Translations under genes and position numbers: made by a program | NCBI GenBank assembly: GCA_965237445.1 | Contig: OZ250142.1 | Location: 682,001-746,000 of the forward strand | DNA length: 64,000 nt | DNA from: G963668185 sp965237445 | GTDB taxonomy: Bacteria; Chloroflexota; Dehalococcoidia; Lucifugimonadales; G963668185 | Reading direction: 5' to 3' | Shown here: positions 44,145-53,029 of the stretch, one piece after another | Layout of the letters: each line of letters begins with the position of its first letter | How positions within the stretch are numbered: position 1 is the first letter of the stretch | Notes under the pieces: generated by a model | Databases searched by the model: none | What the model saw: only the letters and a program-made list of their open reading frames with translations | What the model was told of the DNA's origin: nothing

Positions 44145-45842
44145 ATGCGTTACTCAAGATACTTCGGCACCACTCACAGGGACGATCCGCACGAAGCGGA
44201 GATCCCCAGCCATAAGCTCATGCTCAGGGCCGGGATGATCCATCAGGCCGCGTCTGGCGTCTACGCGTACTACCCGCTTGCGTGGCGATCGTTGCGCAAG
44301 ATCGAGCAGATAATCCGCGAGGAGATGGACGCTGAGAGCGGCCAGGAGCTTCGCCTCTCCGTCCTGCAGCCAATCGAGCTGTGGGACAGATCGGGCCGCA
44401 ACGAGCTCTACGGGCCGGACCTGTTCCGGCTGCGTGACCGGCGGGACAGGCCTATGGCTGTGGCTCCCACGCACGAAGAGTTGCTCACCACCATGGTCAA
44501 GTCCTGCGTCAGCAGCTACAGGGACCTGCCGCTCATCCTGTACCAGATACACACAAAGTTCCGCGATGAGCTGCGGCCCCGCGCGGGACTGATCCGCGTC
44601 CGCGAGTTCGACATGAAGGACGCGTACAGCTTCGACTCCGACGAAGATGGTCTGGACCTCAGCTACCAGGCCATGGTCCGCGCCTATAACAAGATCTACG
44701 AGCGATGCGGACTGAGCGCGATAATGGTGGACGCCGACAGCGGCGCCATTGGCGGCAAGGAGTCCAACGAGTTCATCCTTCTGTCGCCCTCCGGCGAGGA
44801 CACGATCATCCTTTGCGAGTCCTGCGGCTACGGGGCGAACGCAGAGAAGGCCCTGTTCACCAAGCCACCGGGAACGACCGGTGATCCGAAGCCCCTTGAG
44901 GAAGTCCACACGCCCGAACAGAAGACCATCGAGGCCGTGTCACGGTTCCTGAACGTCGAGACTACGCAGACACTTAAGGCTGTGTTCTACATGGCCGACG
45001 GCCAGTTTTGCTTCGTTGTCATCAGGGGCGATCTGGAGGTAAACGAGATCAAGCTGCAGCGCGCGCTAGAAGCCTCGGAGATACGCCTGGCGACCCCGCA
45101 GGAAGTGGCCGGCGCCGGCGTGGTCGCGGGGTCGGCATCGCCGATCGGACTGTCGAACGTTCGCGTTGTTGCGGACGACTCCGTCCAGATGGGGTCGAAC
45201 TTCGTAGTCGGAGCAAATCGCGATGACCACCACTACTTGAACGCGAACGTCCCGCGCGACTTTCAACCTGACATCACCCAGGACATCGCTCTCGCGGAAG
45301 ATGGCCACGCATGCCAAAACTGCGGGCGCGCCCTCGTCACCCGCCGGGGAATCGAGGTGGGCCACGTCTTCAAGCTCGGCACGCGGTACACCGTTCCCCT
45401 CGATGCACAGGTCCAGCACGCGGACGCTTCGTCCCGGCACATCCTGATGGGCTGCTACGGAATAGGCTTGGGCCGCCTTCTCGCCGCGGCAGTCGAGCAG
45501 CACCACGACGACAAGGGCATGACGTTGCCCCCAGCCATCGCGCCGTATGAGGTCATTCTCACCACCCTGAACGCAGCGGACGAGTCAGTCTCGGCCATGG
45601 CCGAGAAGCTCTACGAAGAGTTGCGCGCCGCCGGCCTTGAGGTGCTTTACGACGACCGTGCCGAATCCGCCGGCGTTAAGCTCAACGACGCAGACCTGCT
45701 CGGCATGCCGGTCCGGGTCCTTGTCAGCCCGCGCGGCTTGCGCAACGGCGCGATTGAGGTCAAGGCAAGGACGTCGGCGGAGGCGCTGACCGTGCCGCCG
45801 GACCGCGTCGTCGAGGAGACGCTAGGGCTACTCGCCGCCTAG
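44145..45842 (+). CDS. proS: Prolyl-tRNA synthetase (bacterial type)
   Basis: 565 residues, with the class II motifs (RAGMIHQAASGVYAYYPLA; RDELRPRAGLIRVREFDMKDAYSF; HILMGCYGIGLGRLLAAAVEQ) and the YbaK-like editing insertion between motifs 2 and 3 (about residues 230-390). The C-terminal anticodon domain is complete. It has its own leader of 91 bp. Its 3' end overlaps the convergent hydrolase gene by 15 bp. Confidence 0.96.
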   Translation: MRYSRYFGTTHRDDPHEAEIPSHKLMLRAGMIHQAASGVYAYYPLAWRSLRKIEQIIREEMDAESGQELRLSVLQPIELWDRSGRNELYGPDLFRLRDRRDRPMAVAPTHEELLTTMVKSCVSSYRDLPLILYQIHTKFRDELRPRAGLIRVREFDMKDAYSFDSDEDGLDLSYQAMVRAYNKIYERCGLSAIMVDADSGAIGGKESNEFILLSPSGEDTIILCESCGYGANAEKALFTKPPGTTGDPKPLEEVHTPEQKTIEAVSRFLNVETTQTLKAVFYMADGQFCFVVIRGDLEVNEIKLQRALEASEIRLATPQEVAGAGVVAGSASPIGLSNVRVVADDSVQMGSNFVVGANRDDHHYLNANVPRDFQPDITQDIALAEDGHACQNCGRALVTRRGIEVGHVFKLGTRYTVPLDAQVQHADASSRHILMGCYGIGLGRLLAAAVEQHHDDKGMTLPPAIAPYEVILTTLNAADESVSAMAEKLYEELRAAGLEVLYDDRAESAGVKLNDADLLGMPVRVLVSPRGLRNGAIEVKARTSAEALTVPPDRVVEETLGLLAA

Positions 45843-46739
45843 ACGGGGCCAGAAATACGCATGCACGCGCTCGACGAACTCATCCGGCGCTAGCTCGAAC
45901 GCGTCTGAGTGTCCCATGCCTTCCGGGCTCCACAACGTGCTCCCCTCCGGAGACGCCTCGTAGACCCGCCGGCCGTGCTCGAAGGGCACGCGGGGATCGT
46001 CCGCTCCGTGGATAACAAGCACCGGGTAGTCCAACTCCGCCGCGGCCCGTTCCGGCGTCAGCGCGCTCACGTCGATGTCGTACAGCATGCGGGACAAGAG
46101 TGAGGCGCCAGGTATGAACACCGGCGCAAACCACTCCGGCAAGATCGTCCTTCGGGCGATCTCCACCGCGATGAGGTCTGCCGCAGAGGCGTACGGACTT
46201 ACCAGCACTGCCGCCTGAATTCCCTGCTCGCCCGGCAGGGTCAGGAGCGCCGTACCCGCGCCCATCGACGAACCATAGACGCCGATCACAGACTCGGACA
46301 TCCCCTCCGTCTTCAGAAAGTCAATCGCCCCGCCCAAGTCTCGCTGCTCGAGCATACCCCCTGTCGACCTCTCACCTTCGGACTCCCCATGCCCGCGCTG
46401 GTCGAACAACAGCACGTTGTATCCAAGCTCGTGGAGCCGGGCCGCCAGCCCCAGCGAATTGCCGTTCGTACGGTTGCCCGTTATGCCGTGAACCATGACC
46501 ACCATTGGCCCGCAGCCCTCTCGCGAAATCCACCAGCCCTTGAGCAGGACCCCATCGACTCTGGACATGAACTCCACGTCGCGATAAGCCAGCCCATGAT
46601 TCTCCGGATGGTCCTCCAGTGGGCTGCGTTCGCTCCTGGTGAACCCCGAGGCAATCGCGTACGAGACTCCCGCGTACAGCAGCAGAATAAGTAGGCCCGC
46701 CGCGATGATGCTTAAGGTCAACATCTTCCTGCGCCGCAT
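45828..46739 (-). CDS. Alpha/beta hydrolase, membrane-anchored
   Basis: 303 residues. One N-terminal membrane helix (about residues 7-28) is followed by an alpha/beta-hydrolase domain: VVMVHGITGNR (oxyanion region), nucleophile elbow YGSSMGAGTALL, acid in GADDPRVPFEHG and the His in GMGHSDAF. It resembles BEM46/YqkD-type hydrolases. The substrate is unknown. Convergent with proS; divergent from the deacetylase at 46844. Confidence 0.87.
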   Translation of the reverse strand: MRRRKMLTLSIIAAGLLILLLYAGVSYAIASGFTRSERSPLEDHPENHGLAYRDVEFMSRVDGVLLKGWWISREGCGPMVVMVHGITGNRTNGNSLGLAARLHELGYNVLLFDQRGHGESEGERSTGGMLEQRDLGGAIDFLKTEGMSESVIGVYGSSMGAGTALLTLPGEQGIQAAVLVSPYASAADLIAVEIARRTILPEWFAPVFIPGASLLSRMLYDIDVSALTPERAAAELDYPVLVIHGADDPRVPFEHGRRVYEASPEGSTLWSPEGMGHSDAFELAPDEFVERVHAYFWPRLGGE

Positions 46740-46843
46740 TCTCGGACAATAGCAGAACCTCCGCCACCCTGCGGCCGGCGCGGGGACTGACCTTTCCGGG
46801 AGTGTGTGAGAGAATCAGCCCACACCATGCTTGGAGCTATCAA

Positions 46844-47674
46844 ATGAGCGGGATCTGGCCCGGCCGCACGCGCTGCGTCGTAATGCTTGGTTTCGATGTG
46901 GATGGCGTGTCGAGTGCCATCTACCACGATAAAGAGAACGCTCGACTCCCCAGTTTGATGTCTCTGAGGGAGTACGGCCCAAGCGTTGCAGTACCCAGGA
47001 TCCTGGAAATGCTGGAACAGTGCGGTGTCCCCGCAAGCTTTTACATTCCCGGCTACGTTGCGGAGACGCATGAGGAGATGGTGCTCGACATCGTCAACCG
47101 GGGTCACGAGATCGCCCATCACGGGTACATGCACGAGCCGCCCTCCGACCTCAACCGCGACGAGGAGGCCGCCGTCCTGGACAGAGGCTCCGACATTCTC
47201 GAGCGGATAACCGGTGAGCGCCCCAGAGGGTACCGGTCGCCGAGTTGGGACCTGAGCCAGGACTCGCTGCCGCTCCTTGCCGAGCGGGGCTTCACTTACG
47301 ACTCCAGCCTCATGGGAGACGACATCCCGTACATGGTGGAGGCCAACGGCTCGCAACTCGTGGAGATTCCGGTGCACTGGGAGTGGGACGACTATCCGTA
47401 CTTCGGGTACGACAGGCACGCAGGCTGGTTGGGCAGGCCCTCCAGCCCGGAAGACGTCTACAACGTCTGGTCGGAAGGTTTCGAGGGGGCGCACCACTAC
47501 GGGCGGGCCTTCACCCTTACCACACACCCGTACATCATCGGACGTCCGGGCCGTCTCAGGATGCTTGAGCGGCTGGTCCGTTACATGCAAGGCTACCAGG
47601 GCGTCGAGTTCATGCGCGCCATAGACGTCGCGGACATGTGGGCCGCCAGGCAGCAAGGCCGGCTGACCGCGTAG
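46844..47674 (+). CDS. Polysaccharide deacetylase family protein (PuuE/allantoinase-like)
   Basis: 276 residues from ATG 46844, with GGAG 8 bases upstream; 14 further in-frame codons lack support. NodB-fold features: VVMLGFDVDG (metal Asp), GHEIAHHGYMHEPP (His pair, HxxxH), and RGYRSPSWDLS. No signal peptide, which with the HEIAHHGY form points to a cytoplasmic amidohydrolase-like deacetylase and not a cell-wall enzyme. It is 52 bp upstream of the TPP enzyme and probably in one operon. Confidence 0.86.
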   Translation: MSGIWPGRTRCVVMLGFDVDGVSSAIYHDKENARLPSLMSLREYGPSVAVPRILEMLEQCGVPASFYIPGYVAETHEEMVLDIVNRGHEIAHHGYMHEPPSDLNRDEEAAVLDRGSDILERITGERPRGYRSPSWDLSQDSLPLLAERGFTYDSSLMGDDIPYMVEANGSQLVEIPVHWEWDDYPYFGYDRHAGWLGRPSSPEDVYNVWSEGFEGAHHYGRAFTLTTHPYIIGRPGRLRMLERLVRYMQGYQGVEFMRAIDVADMWAARQQGRLTA

Positions 47675-47726
47675 CGACATTCCGAATCCTGCCAGACACA
47701 AAGACCAACTCTAGGAAGCAGTACAC

Positions 47727-49334
47727 ATGCCAAACATGACCGGCGGGCACGCTTTGATCGGATCGCTGAAGCGCGAGGGCGTCAGCGTCATCTTCGGAAT
47801 GCCCGGCGTGCAGATGTACCACGCGCTGGACCCGCTCGTTGACGAGCCGGACATGCGCTTCATCACAGTGCGCCACGAACAGGCCGCCGCTTACATGGCC
47901 GACGGTTACGCGCGCGGCGGCGGCGGCATCGGCACGGCGCTCGTGGTGCCGGGGCCCGGCCTCCAGAACGCGTCAGCCGGCATCGGCACCGCGTACGCTG
48001 CGTCGTCACCAATCCTCGTGGTTGCCGGCCAGATTCCGAGCCGCCTCATCGGCGTTCGACGCGGCATGTTGCACGAAATCGACGATCAGCTCGACACCAT
48101 CAGGCCGGTCACCAAGTGGGCGCACCGCATACTCGATCCCGCCGAAACACCGTCCGCCGTACACGAGGCCTTCCGCCAGCTCAAGACGGGCCGGCCGCGT
48201 CCGGTCGAGATCGAGATGCCGCCAGACACCCTCGCGAAACAGGCGGACGTCGAGCTGCTGGAGCCGGGTATCCACGTGCGGCGATCAGCCCCGGCATCGG
48301 ATGTGCGGGAGGCCGCGCGCCTGCTCGGCGCCGCCTCAAAGCCTGTGATCTGGGCAGGCGGAGGCGTGATCTCGTCGGGCGCCTCCGGCCCGCTGCTGGA
48401 CGTGGCGGAGCACATGCAGGCCCCGATACTCACCACTTCGGAGGGCAAGGGCGCCGTCTCGGACAGGCACCAACTCTCGATCGGCGGACTTCGATACATG
48501 GGAGAGCCGTTGATCGAAAAGGGGTCCGAGTTCGATCTCGTCCTTGTGGTCGGCAGTCGCTTCGCTACGGTGACCCCGCCAGGGGAAATGCAGGTCGTCC
48601 AGATTGACATTGACGAAGAGGAGATTGGCCGCAACCACCAGCCCACGTTCGGCCTGTGCGGAGACGCTGCTGCCACTCTTCGAGATCTGCACGGCGTGCT
48701 AACGACTTCTGTCCCGCGTCGTGCGGATGCCGGGGACCGATTGGAGACCCTCAAGGCCATCCGGCGGTCACAGTTGAAGCGCACGGAGCCTCAAGACTCC
48801 CTTACCGCCGCCCTGCGCGCTGGCATACCGGAGGACGGAATCGTCGTGGCGGGCATGACCCAGATCGGCTACTACAGCCGCATTCACTTCCCAGTGTACC
48901 AGCCGGGCACGTACCTCACGTCATCCTATTACGGCAACCTCGGGTACGCTTTTCCTACGGCGCTGGGCGCGAAGGTGGCCGATCCCGACCGGCCGGTCGT
49001 GGCCGTCTCGGGAGACGGCGGGTTCATGTTCAACTCGCAGGAGCTTGCCACCGCCGTACAGTACGGCATCAACGCCATAGTGGTGGTGTTCAACGACAAC
49101 GCGCTCGGTAACGTCCGGCGTGACCAGCAGCTCAGGTTCAACGGCCGGGAGATCGGCGGCAAGCTGCACAACCCGGACTTCGTGAAGCTGGCCGAGGCAT
49201 ATGGCGCTCGCGGCATTCGCGCGGATGGCCCTGAGGAACTGGAGCGCGCGCTGAAGGAAAGCATCGCGGCAAATGACGCGCCTGTGCTGATCGAGGTGCC
49301 GGTCGGGCCCATGCCCTCGCCGTTCGAAAACTAG
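47727..49334 (+). CDS. TPP-dependent enzyme, acetolactate synthase large-subunit-like
   Basis: 535 residues. The N-terminal pyrimidine-binding domain holds the catalytic Glu in VRHEQAAAYMADGYAR. There is a middle FAD/DHS-like domain, and the C-terminal diphosphate motif is GDGGFMFNSQELATAVQY...NDNALGN. No regulatory subunit (ilvN) follows, so it is probably a catabolic 2-oxoacid decarboxylase, carboligase or related enzyme and not the biosynthetic acetolactate synthase. Confidence 0.87.
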   Translation: MPNMTGGHALIGSLKREGVSVIFGMPGVQMYHALDPLVDEPDMRFITVRHEQAAAYMADGYARGGGGIGTALVVPGPGLQNASAGIGTAYAASSPILVVAGQIPSRLIGVRRGMLHEIDDQLDTIRPVTKWAHRILDPAETPSAVHEAFRQLKTGRPRPVEIEMPPDTLAKQADVELLEPGIHVRRSAPASDVREAARLLGAASKPVIWAGGGVISSGASGPLLDVAEHMQAPILTTSEGKGAVSDRHQLSIGGLRYMGEPLIEKGSEFDLVLVVGSRFATVTPPGEMQVVQIDIDEEEIGRNHQPTFGLCGDAAATLRDLHGVLTTSVPRRADAGDRLETLKAIRRSQLKRTEPQDSLTAALRAGIPEDGIVVAGMTQIGYYSRIHFPVYQPGTYLTSSYYGNLGYAFPTALGAKVADPDRPVVAVSGDGGFMFNSQELATAVQYGINAIVVVFNDNALGNVRRDQQLRFNGREIGGKLHNPDFVKLAEAYGARGIRADGPEELERALKESIAANDAPVLIEVPVGPMPSPFEN

Positions 49335-49379
49335 CGGGGACCACGGATCACGTCCTGGTCCCCCGGGAGCAAGCTGACG

Positions 49380-50492
49380 TCAGACCTCCGCCCTCGAAAG
49401 CTCAAATGGGATTTGAAGTTCCTCGCAGATGCTCTTGAACCAGTCGATAACTTCTTTGTGAAGGGGAATGCCCCGGCTTAGCCTGTCGTTCTGCTCCTCG
49501 AACTCTGGCAGGCCCGGGTACACCACGCGGTCATGGCCCGGCGCCGGCTTTGTCGACTGCAGGTATCTGAGCCACTGGTCCATCGTGCTCTTGAACTCGG
49601 CCGTGTCCATGAACGCTTCCACGTTATACGCCGCCACGAAGTGGCCGAACATTCCCCTGCCGGCCATGCCCGCGATGCCGCCTCCCGACATGATGCCGCC
49701 CAGTATCTCCACCACGGCGGTGAGCCCGTAACCCTTGTGCGAGCCGAGCTCCCGGGTGCTGCCGAGGGGAAGCAGGCACATCTCAGAATCCCTCATAGAG
49801 TCCGTCTCCGGAGGGTCGATAGCTTCCATGGCCGGTGAGCCGTCCGGGTTCGTCACCCAGCCGGGCATCAGCTTGGCGCCCACCCGCTGCGCCAGCTTGA
49901 TTTTGTTCGCGGCTACCGTGCACATCGCCGCGTCGAACACGAACGGCGGCTCCTCGTCCGCAGGAGCTGCCAGCGCGATCGGGTTCGTGCCCAACCTTGG
50001 CTCCGCTCCGAACGTCGGCACCACGAGCGGCGGGCATGCCGTCATGCAGACGCCGATCATGTCATGCTCCAGCGCCATCATAGCGTGGTAGGAGGCCATG
50101 CCCAGGTGGCCAGAGTTGCGAATCGTGACCACACCCATGCCTGACGCGGACGCCTTCTCGATTGCGATCTCCATCGCCTTCGGCGTCACGATGATGCCGA
50201 GACCGCCGTCCGAGTCTATGTTGGCCGTCGAAGGCGACTCCCTGAGGATGCGCCAGTTCGGCCGCGGGTTGATCGACCCGCTCGTGTAGCCTCTCACGTA
50301 CGAGCGCAGCATGTTCGACACGCCGTGCGTCTCAACGCCCCTTAGGTCTGCGGCCAAGAGCACGTCGGCGCCAAGTTCGCAGTCTTCCGGCGGCACGCCC
50401 ATCTTCCGGAAGACCTCGGTCACCGTCTGCCTCAGCCCACTAACATCGACGCGTTCCTCTTCTTCGCTGCGGACCTTGAAAATTTCGAGCAA
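49380..50492 (-). CDS. Ldh family oxidoreductase (malate/L-lactate dehydrogenase type 2)
   Basis: 370 residues from TTG 50492, chosen because AAGGAGG lies just upstream; the ORF runs 16 codons further. Family features: GVETHGVSNML, RNSGHLGMASYHAMMA, GTNPIALAAPA and SHKGYGLTAVVEILGG. It uses NAD(P)H on 2-hydroxy acids such as malate, lactate, ureidoglycolate or sulfolactate. Convergent with the TPP gene and divergent from the MDR gene. Confidence 0.87.
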   Translation of the reverse strand: MLEIFKVRSEEEERVDVSGLRQTVTEVFRKMGVPPEDCELGADVLLAADLRGVETHGVSNMLRSYVRGYTSGSINPRPNWRILRESPSTANIDSDGGLGIIVTPKAMEIAIEKASASGMGVVTIRNSGHLGMASYHAMMALEHDMIGVCMTACPPLVVPTFGAEPRLGTNPIALAAPADEEPPFVFDAAMCTVAANKIKLAQRVGAKLMPGWVTNPDGSPAMEAIDPPETDSMRDSEMCLLPLGSTRELGSHKGYGLTAVVEILGGIMSGGGIAGMAGRGMFGHFVAAYNVEAFMDTAEFKSTMDQWLRYLQSTKPAPGHDRVVYPGLPEFEEQNDRLSRGIPLHKEVIDWFKSICEELQIPFELSRAEV

Positions 50493-50630
50493 ATTGGCCT
50501 CCTTGGAAACGAGAGCCAATGGTACCAAACGCGAGGGCATCGACAGGCATCGAGGGGTGTACGATAGCGACGCGGCTGATCATGCCCCGGGCATCGCACG
50601 ACTGGAGACCGGCGGGAGGAGGGCCGAGAG

Positions 50631-51659
50631 TTGAACGTCAAGGAACTGATCGTACAGGAGCCTGGCCGCATCGAGCTGTGCGAGCGGCAGTTGGACGAGA
50701 CCCTTGCTCCGCGTGAGGCGTTGGTCAGGACCGAATACTCGATTGTCAGCGCCGGTACCGAAGGGGCGGGCTTTACGGGCCTTGTGAAGCAAATGCCCTT
50801 CCGCGAACACAAGCAGTATCCTCGCAACACCGGGTACGGCAACGTGGGGGAGGTACTGGCCGTGGGCGAGGGTGCGACGATGTGCAGGCCGGGAGACCGG
50901 GTCCTGAGCTTCTCCCGCCACGCCGGCTACGTAATGGCCGACGAGGGGCGGATGGCCCTGCCGATACCTCCGGACCTCGACGGCCGCGAGGCGGTGTTCG
51001 CCCGCATGGCCGGCGTGAGCATCAGCGCCCTGCGTTCCTCCAGCGTCCAGCCGGGAGACTCCGTCCTCGTGGTGGGGATGGGCCTGGTGGGCAACTTCGC
51101 CGCGCAGATCTTCCAGATCGCCGGAGCCGACGTGATGGCCGCCGACCTTTCGGATTTCCGCCTGAACAAGGCCGGGGAGTGCGGCATCGAGCATACGATC
51201 AACAGCGGAGAGCAGGACCTGAAAGAGGCGGTGATGGACTGGACGGGCGGCCTCGGCCCGCAGATCGTCGTGGAGGCAATCGGAATCAGCGAGGTTATCG
51301 CCGAAGTGTCCCTGCTCACCAGGGAGCTCGGCGAGATCATTCTCCTGGGCACTCCAAGAGCCTACGGTGTGTTCGACGCCACGCCCATGCTGCTGCACAT
51401 CCACATGAACTCCATCCGAATGATCGGGGCCCTGGAGTGGACGTGGCCGCAGCATCCCACGCACCGGGCCCGCGACATCACTACTAGCTATCGCCTTCTG
51501 CTGGAATGGATCGGCGGCGGCAAGCTCAAGACAAGGCCGATGCTTACCCACCTTGCCTCCCCGGCGGACTGCCAGACGGTCTACGAGGGACTGACCTCCA
51601 ACAGGGAAGAGTACATCGGCGCCGTCTTCGACTGGCAAGCGACACACGTATCTGGATAG
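50631..51659 (+). CDS. Zinc-type MDR alcohol dehydrogenase family protein
   Basis: 342 residues from TTG 50631. The GroES-like N-terminal half has EYSIVSAGTEGAGFTG and GYGNVGEVLAVGEG, and the Rossmann half has SVLVVGMGLVGNFAAQIFQIAG. The usual catalytic Cys of zinc ADHs in the N-terminal segment is not present: SAGTE stands where ...CGTD is expected. This is the bacteriochlorophyllide-dehydrogenase-like subgroup, also met in sugar biosynthesis clusters. Substrate unknown. A 90-138 bp divergent promoter region separates it from the Ldh gene. Confidence 0.84.
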   Translation: MNVKELIVQEPGRIELCERQLDETLAPREALVRTEYSIVSAGTEGAGFTGLVKQMPFREHKQYPRNTGYGNVGEVLAVGEGATMCRPGDRVLSFSRHAGYVMADEGRMALPIPPDLDGREAVFARMAGVSISALRSSSVQPGDSVLVVGMGLVGNFAAQIFQIAGADVMAADLSDFRLNKAGECGIEHTINSGEQDLKEAVMDWTGGLGPQIVVEAIGISEVIAEVSLLTRELGEIILLGTPRAYGVFDATPMLLHIHMNSIRMIGALEWTWPQHPTHRARDITTSYRLLLEWIGGGKLKTRPMLTHLASPADCQTVYEGLTSNREEYIGAVFDWQATHVSG

Positions 51660-51826
51660 GCCCACCGGGTCTGAAAGGCATCACGTAATCGTGCGGGCGT
51701 TGAAGTTGCTCGCTCTGCACATAGTGATTTGATAAGAACAGCCTACGCCATGCGCCTGATACTGCCTTTCGCTGCAGTCTATGAGGCGTTATCATCTGGC
51801 CTAGTCTGCCCGGAGGAGCACGGATA

Positions 51827-52819
51827 GTGAGCACACAAGCCGCACAGATGGTGAGAGGGCGAATGCTTTGTACATTCGTCGCTCGCAAGGACCGCGAAGA
51901 CCCCGTGCCTTCGGCAGCGCGTTGGGACCGCTGCCTCGCCATCGAGGTGGACACGCCCTGGAGCAAGGAGATTACCGACTCAGCGTCCTTTCCACCGGGA
52001 ATCATGGACGCCGCTCGGAGCTACGAGGAGCGTGGCGGCGCCCTCAGAATTCAGGGATTGATACGCGATGATGAGTACTCAGTTCCCGGCCACACCCGGG
52101 TCCTGGAAGCTAAGCTCCCCGAAGATGGTGGCCGATTCCGGACAACCGAGTACGTAGTTCCTGCTGAAGACATCGGCAGCCTCGTTGGAAGGCTTCTCAA
52201 CGGCGGCTCACATGACAATGGACTCGCCCAGTACCGCCGGGACCTTAGCGGGGTGCGGGACGTACTCGTGTGCACGCACGGCAGCCGCGACGCCTGCTGC
52301 GCGCGGTTCGGCTACCAAGTGTACCGCAGGCTGAGGGACGAGTACGCTTCCGCAGGCAGCTTGCGCGTGTGGAGGACAAGCCACACGGGCGGTCACCGCT
52401 TCGCGCCGACTCTCATCGATCTGCCCGAAGGCCGGTACTGGGCATGGATCGGTGATGAGTCTCTCGACCACCTCGTAGCTCAGGAAGGCCCCGTCGAGGG
52501 GATGATCGACAGCTATCGTGGTCTCGCGGCGTTGGGAACAGCCTATGAGCAGGTAGCCGAACGCGAGGCCTTCCGGCGAGAGGGCTGGTCGTGGACCGGA
52601 TACGCGGTATCCAGCAATGTCGTCGAGTACGACGAAGCCGGTGCCTTAGCCGACGTACGGATCGACTTCGAGTCGCCGGGAGGTGATCGGTCGGGGTCGT
52701 ACGCTGCCAGCGTGAAGCGTTTGCCCGACATCGTCACCGAGGGATGCGCCTCCGCCGAGCTGGGAAAGACCGTTTCAGCGGACCAATACCGTCTGGAGAG
52801 CTTCGACCTCCTGGACTAA
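51827..52819 (+). CDS. Sucrase/ferredoxin-like (Suc_Fer) family protein
   Basis: 330 residues from GTG 51827. The thioredoxin-like ferredoxin domain shows CTHGSRDACCARFGYQVY and WRTSHTGGHRFAPTLIDLP, where Cys and His residues hold a [2Fe-2S] cluster in the family (AIM32/Apd1 type). The C-terminal 90 residues are not recognised. It lies 210 bp upstream of the iron-type ABC transporter on the same strand, so a role in iron or redox balance is possible but inferred. Confidence 0.85.
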   Translation: MSTQAAQMVRGRMLCTFVARKDREDPVPSAARWDRCLAIEVDTPWSKEITDSASFPPGIMDAARSYEERGGALRIQGLIRDDEYSVPGHTRVLEAKLPEDGGRFRTTEYVVPAEDIGSLVGRLLNGGSHDNGLAQYRRDLSGVRDVLVCTHGSRDACCARFGYQVYRRLRDEYASAGSLRVWRTSHTGGHRFAPTLIDLPEGRYWAWIGDESLDHLVAQEGPVEGMIDSYRGLAALGTAYEQVAEREAFRREGWSWTGYAVSSNVVEYDEAGALADVRIDFESPGGDRSGSYAASVKRLPDIVTEGCASAELGKTVSADQYRLESFDLLD

Positions 52820-52929
52820 AGGCTCCCAGTCTTCTGACATGTCGGTCACCCCTGCCCCGGGTGCATTAGCAAGAGCGCATCGGCCGCATCAAGCCAGAAT
52901 GCGCCCACATACACTGTGTGAAACACGTC

Positions 52930-52958
52930 TTAACATATCCGAGTCCAATGGCTATACT
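52930..52958 (+). promoter_or_regulatory. Promoter of the ABC transporter operon
   Basis: TTAACA (52930-52935) and TATACT (52953-52958) with the ideal 17-bp spacer, 71 bases before the permease start. No obvious Fur-box palindrome overlaps it. Confidence 0.6.
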
Positions 52959-53029
52959 CACCAAATGAACCGGCTGGGCACATAGGCTGGATAAGGACGC
53001 TCAATCCCTTCGTTTGAGAGAATGGCAAC

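Noticed and set aside
46718..47701. Long (327-codon) minus-strand ORF
   Set aside because: Mirror of the polysaccharide deacetylase gene, caused by high GC; no recognisable domain.
50580..51665. Long (361-codon) minus-strand ORF
   Set aside because: Antisense of the MDR dehydrogenase; no family sequence.
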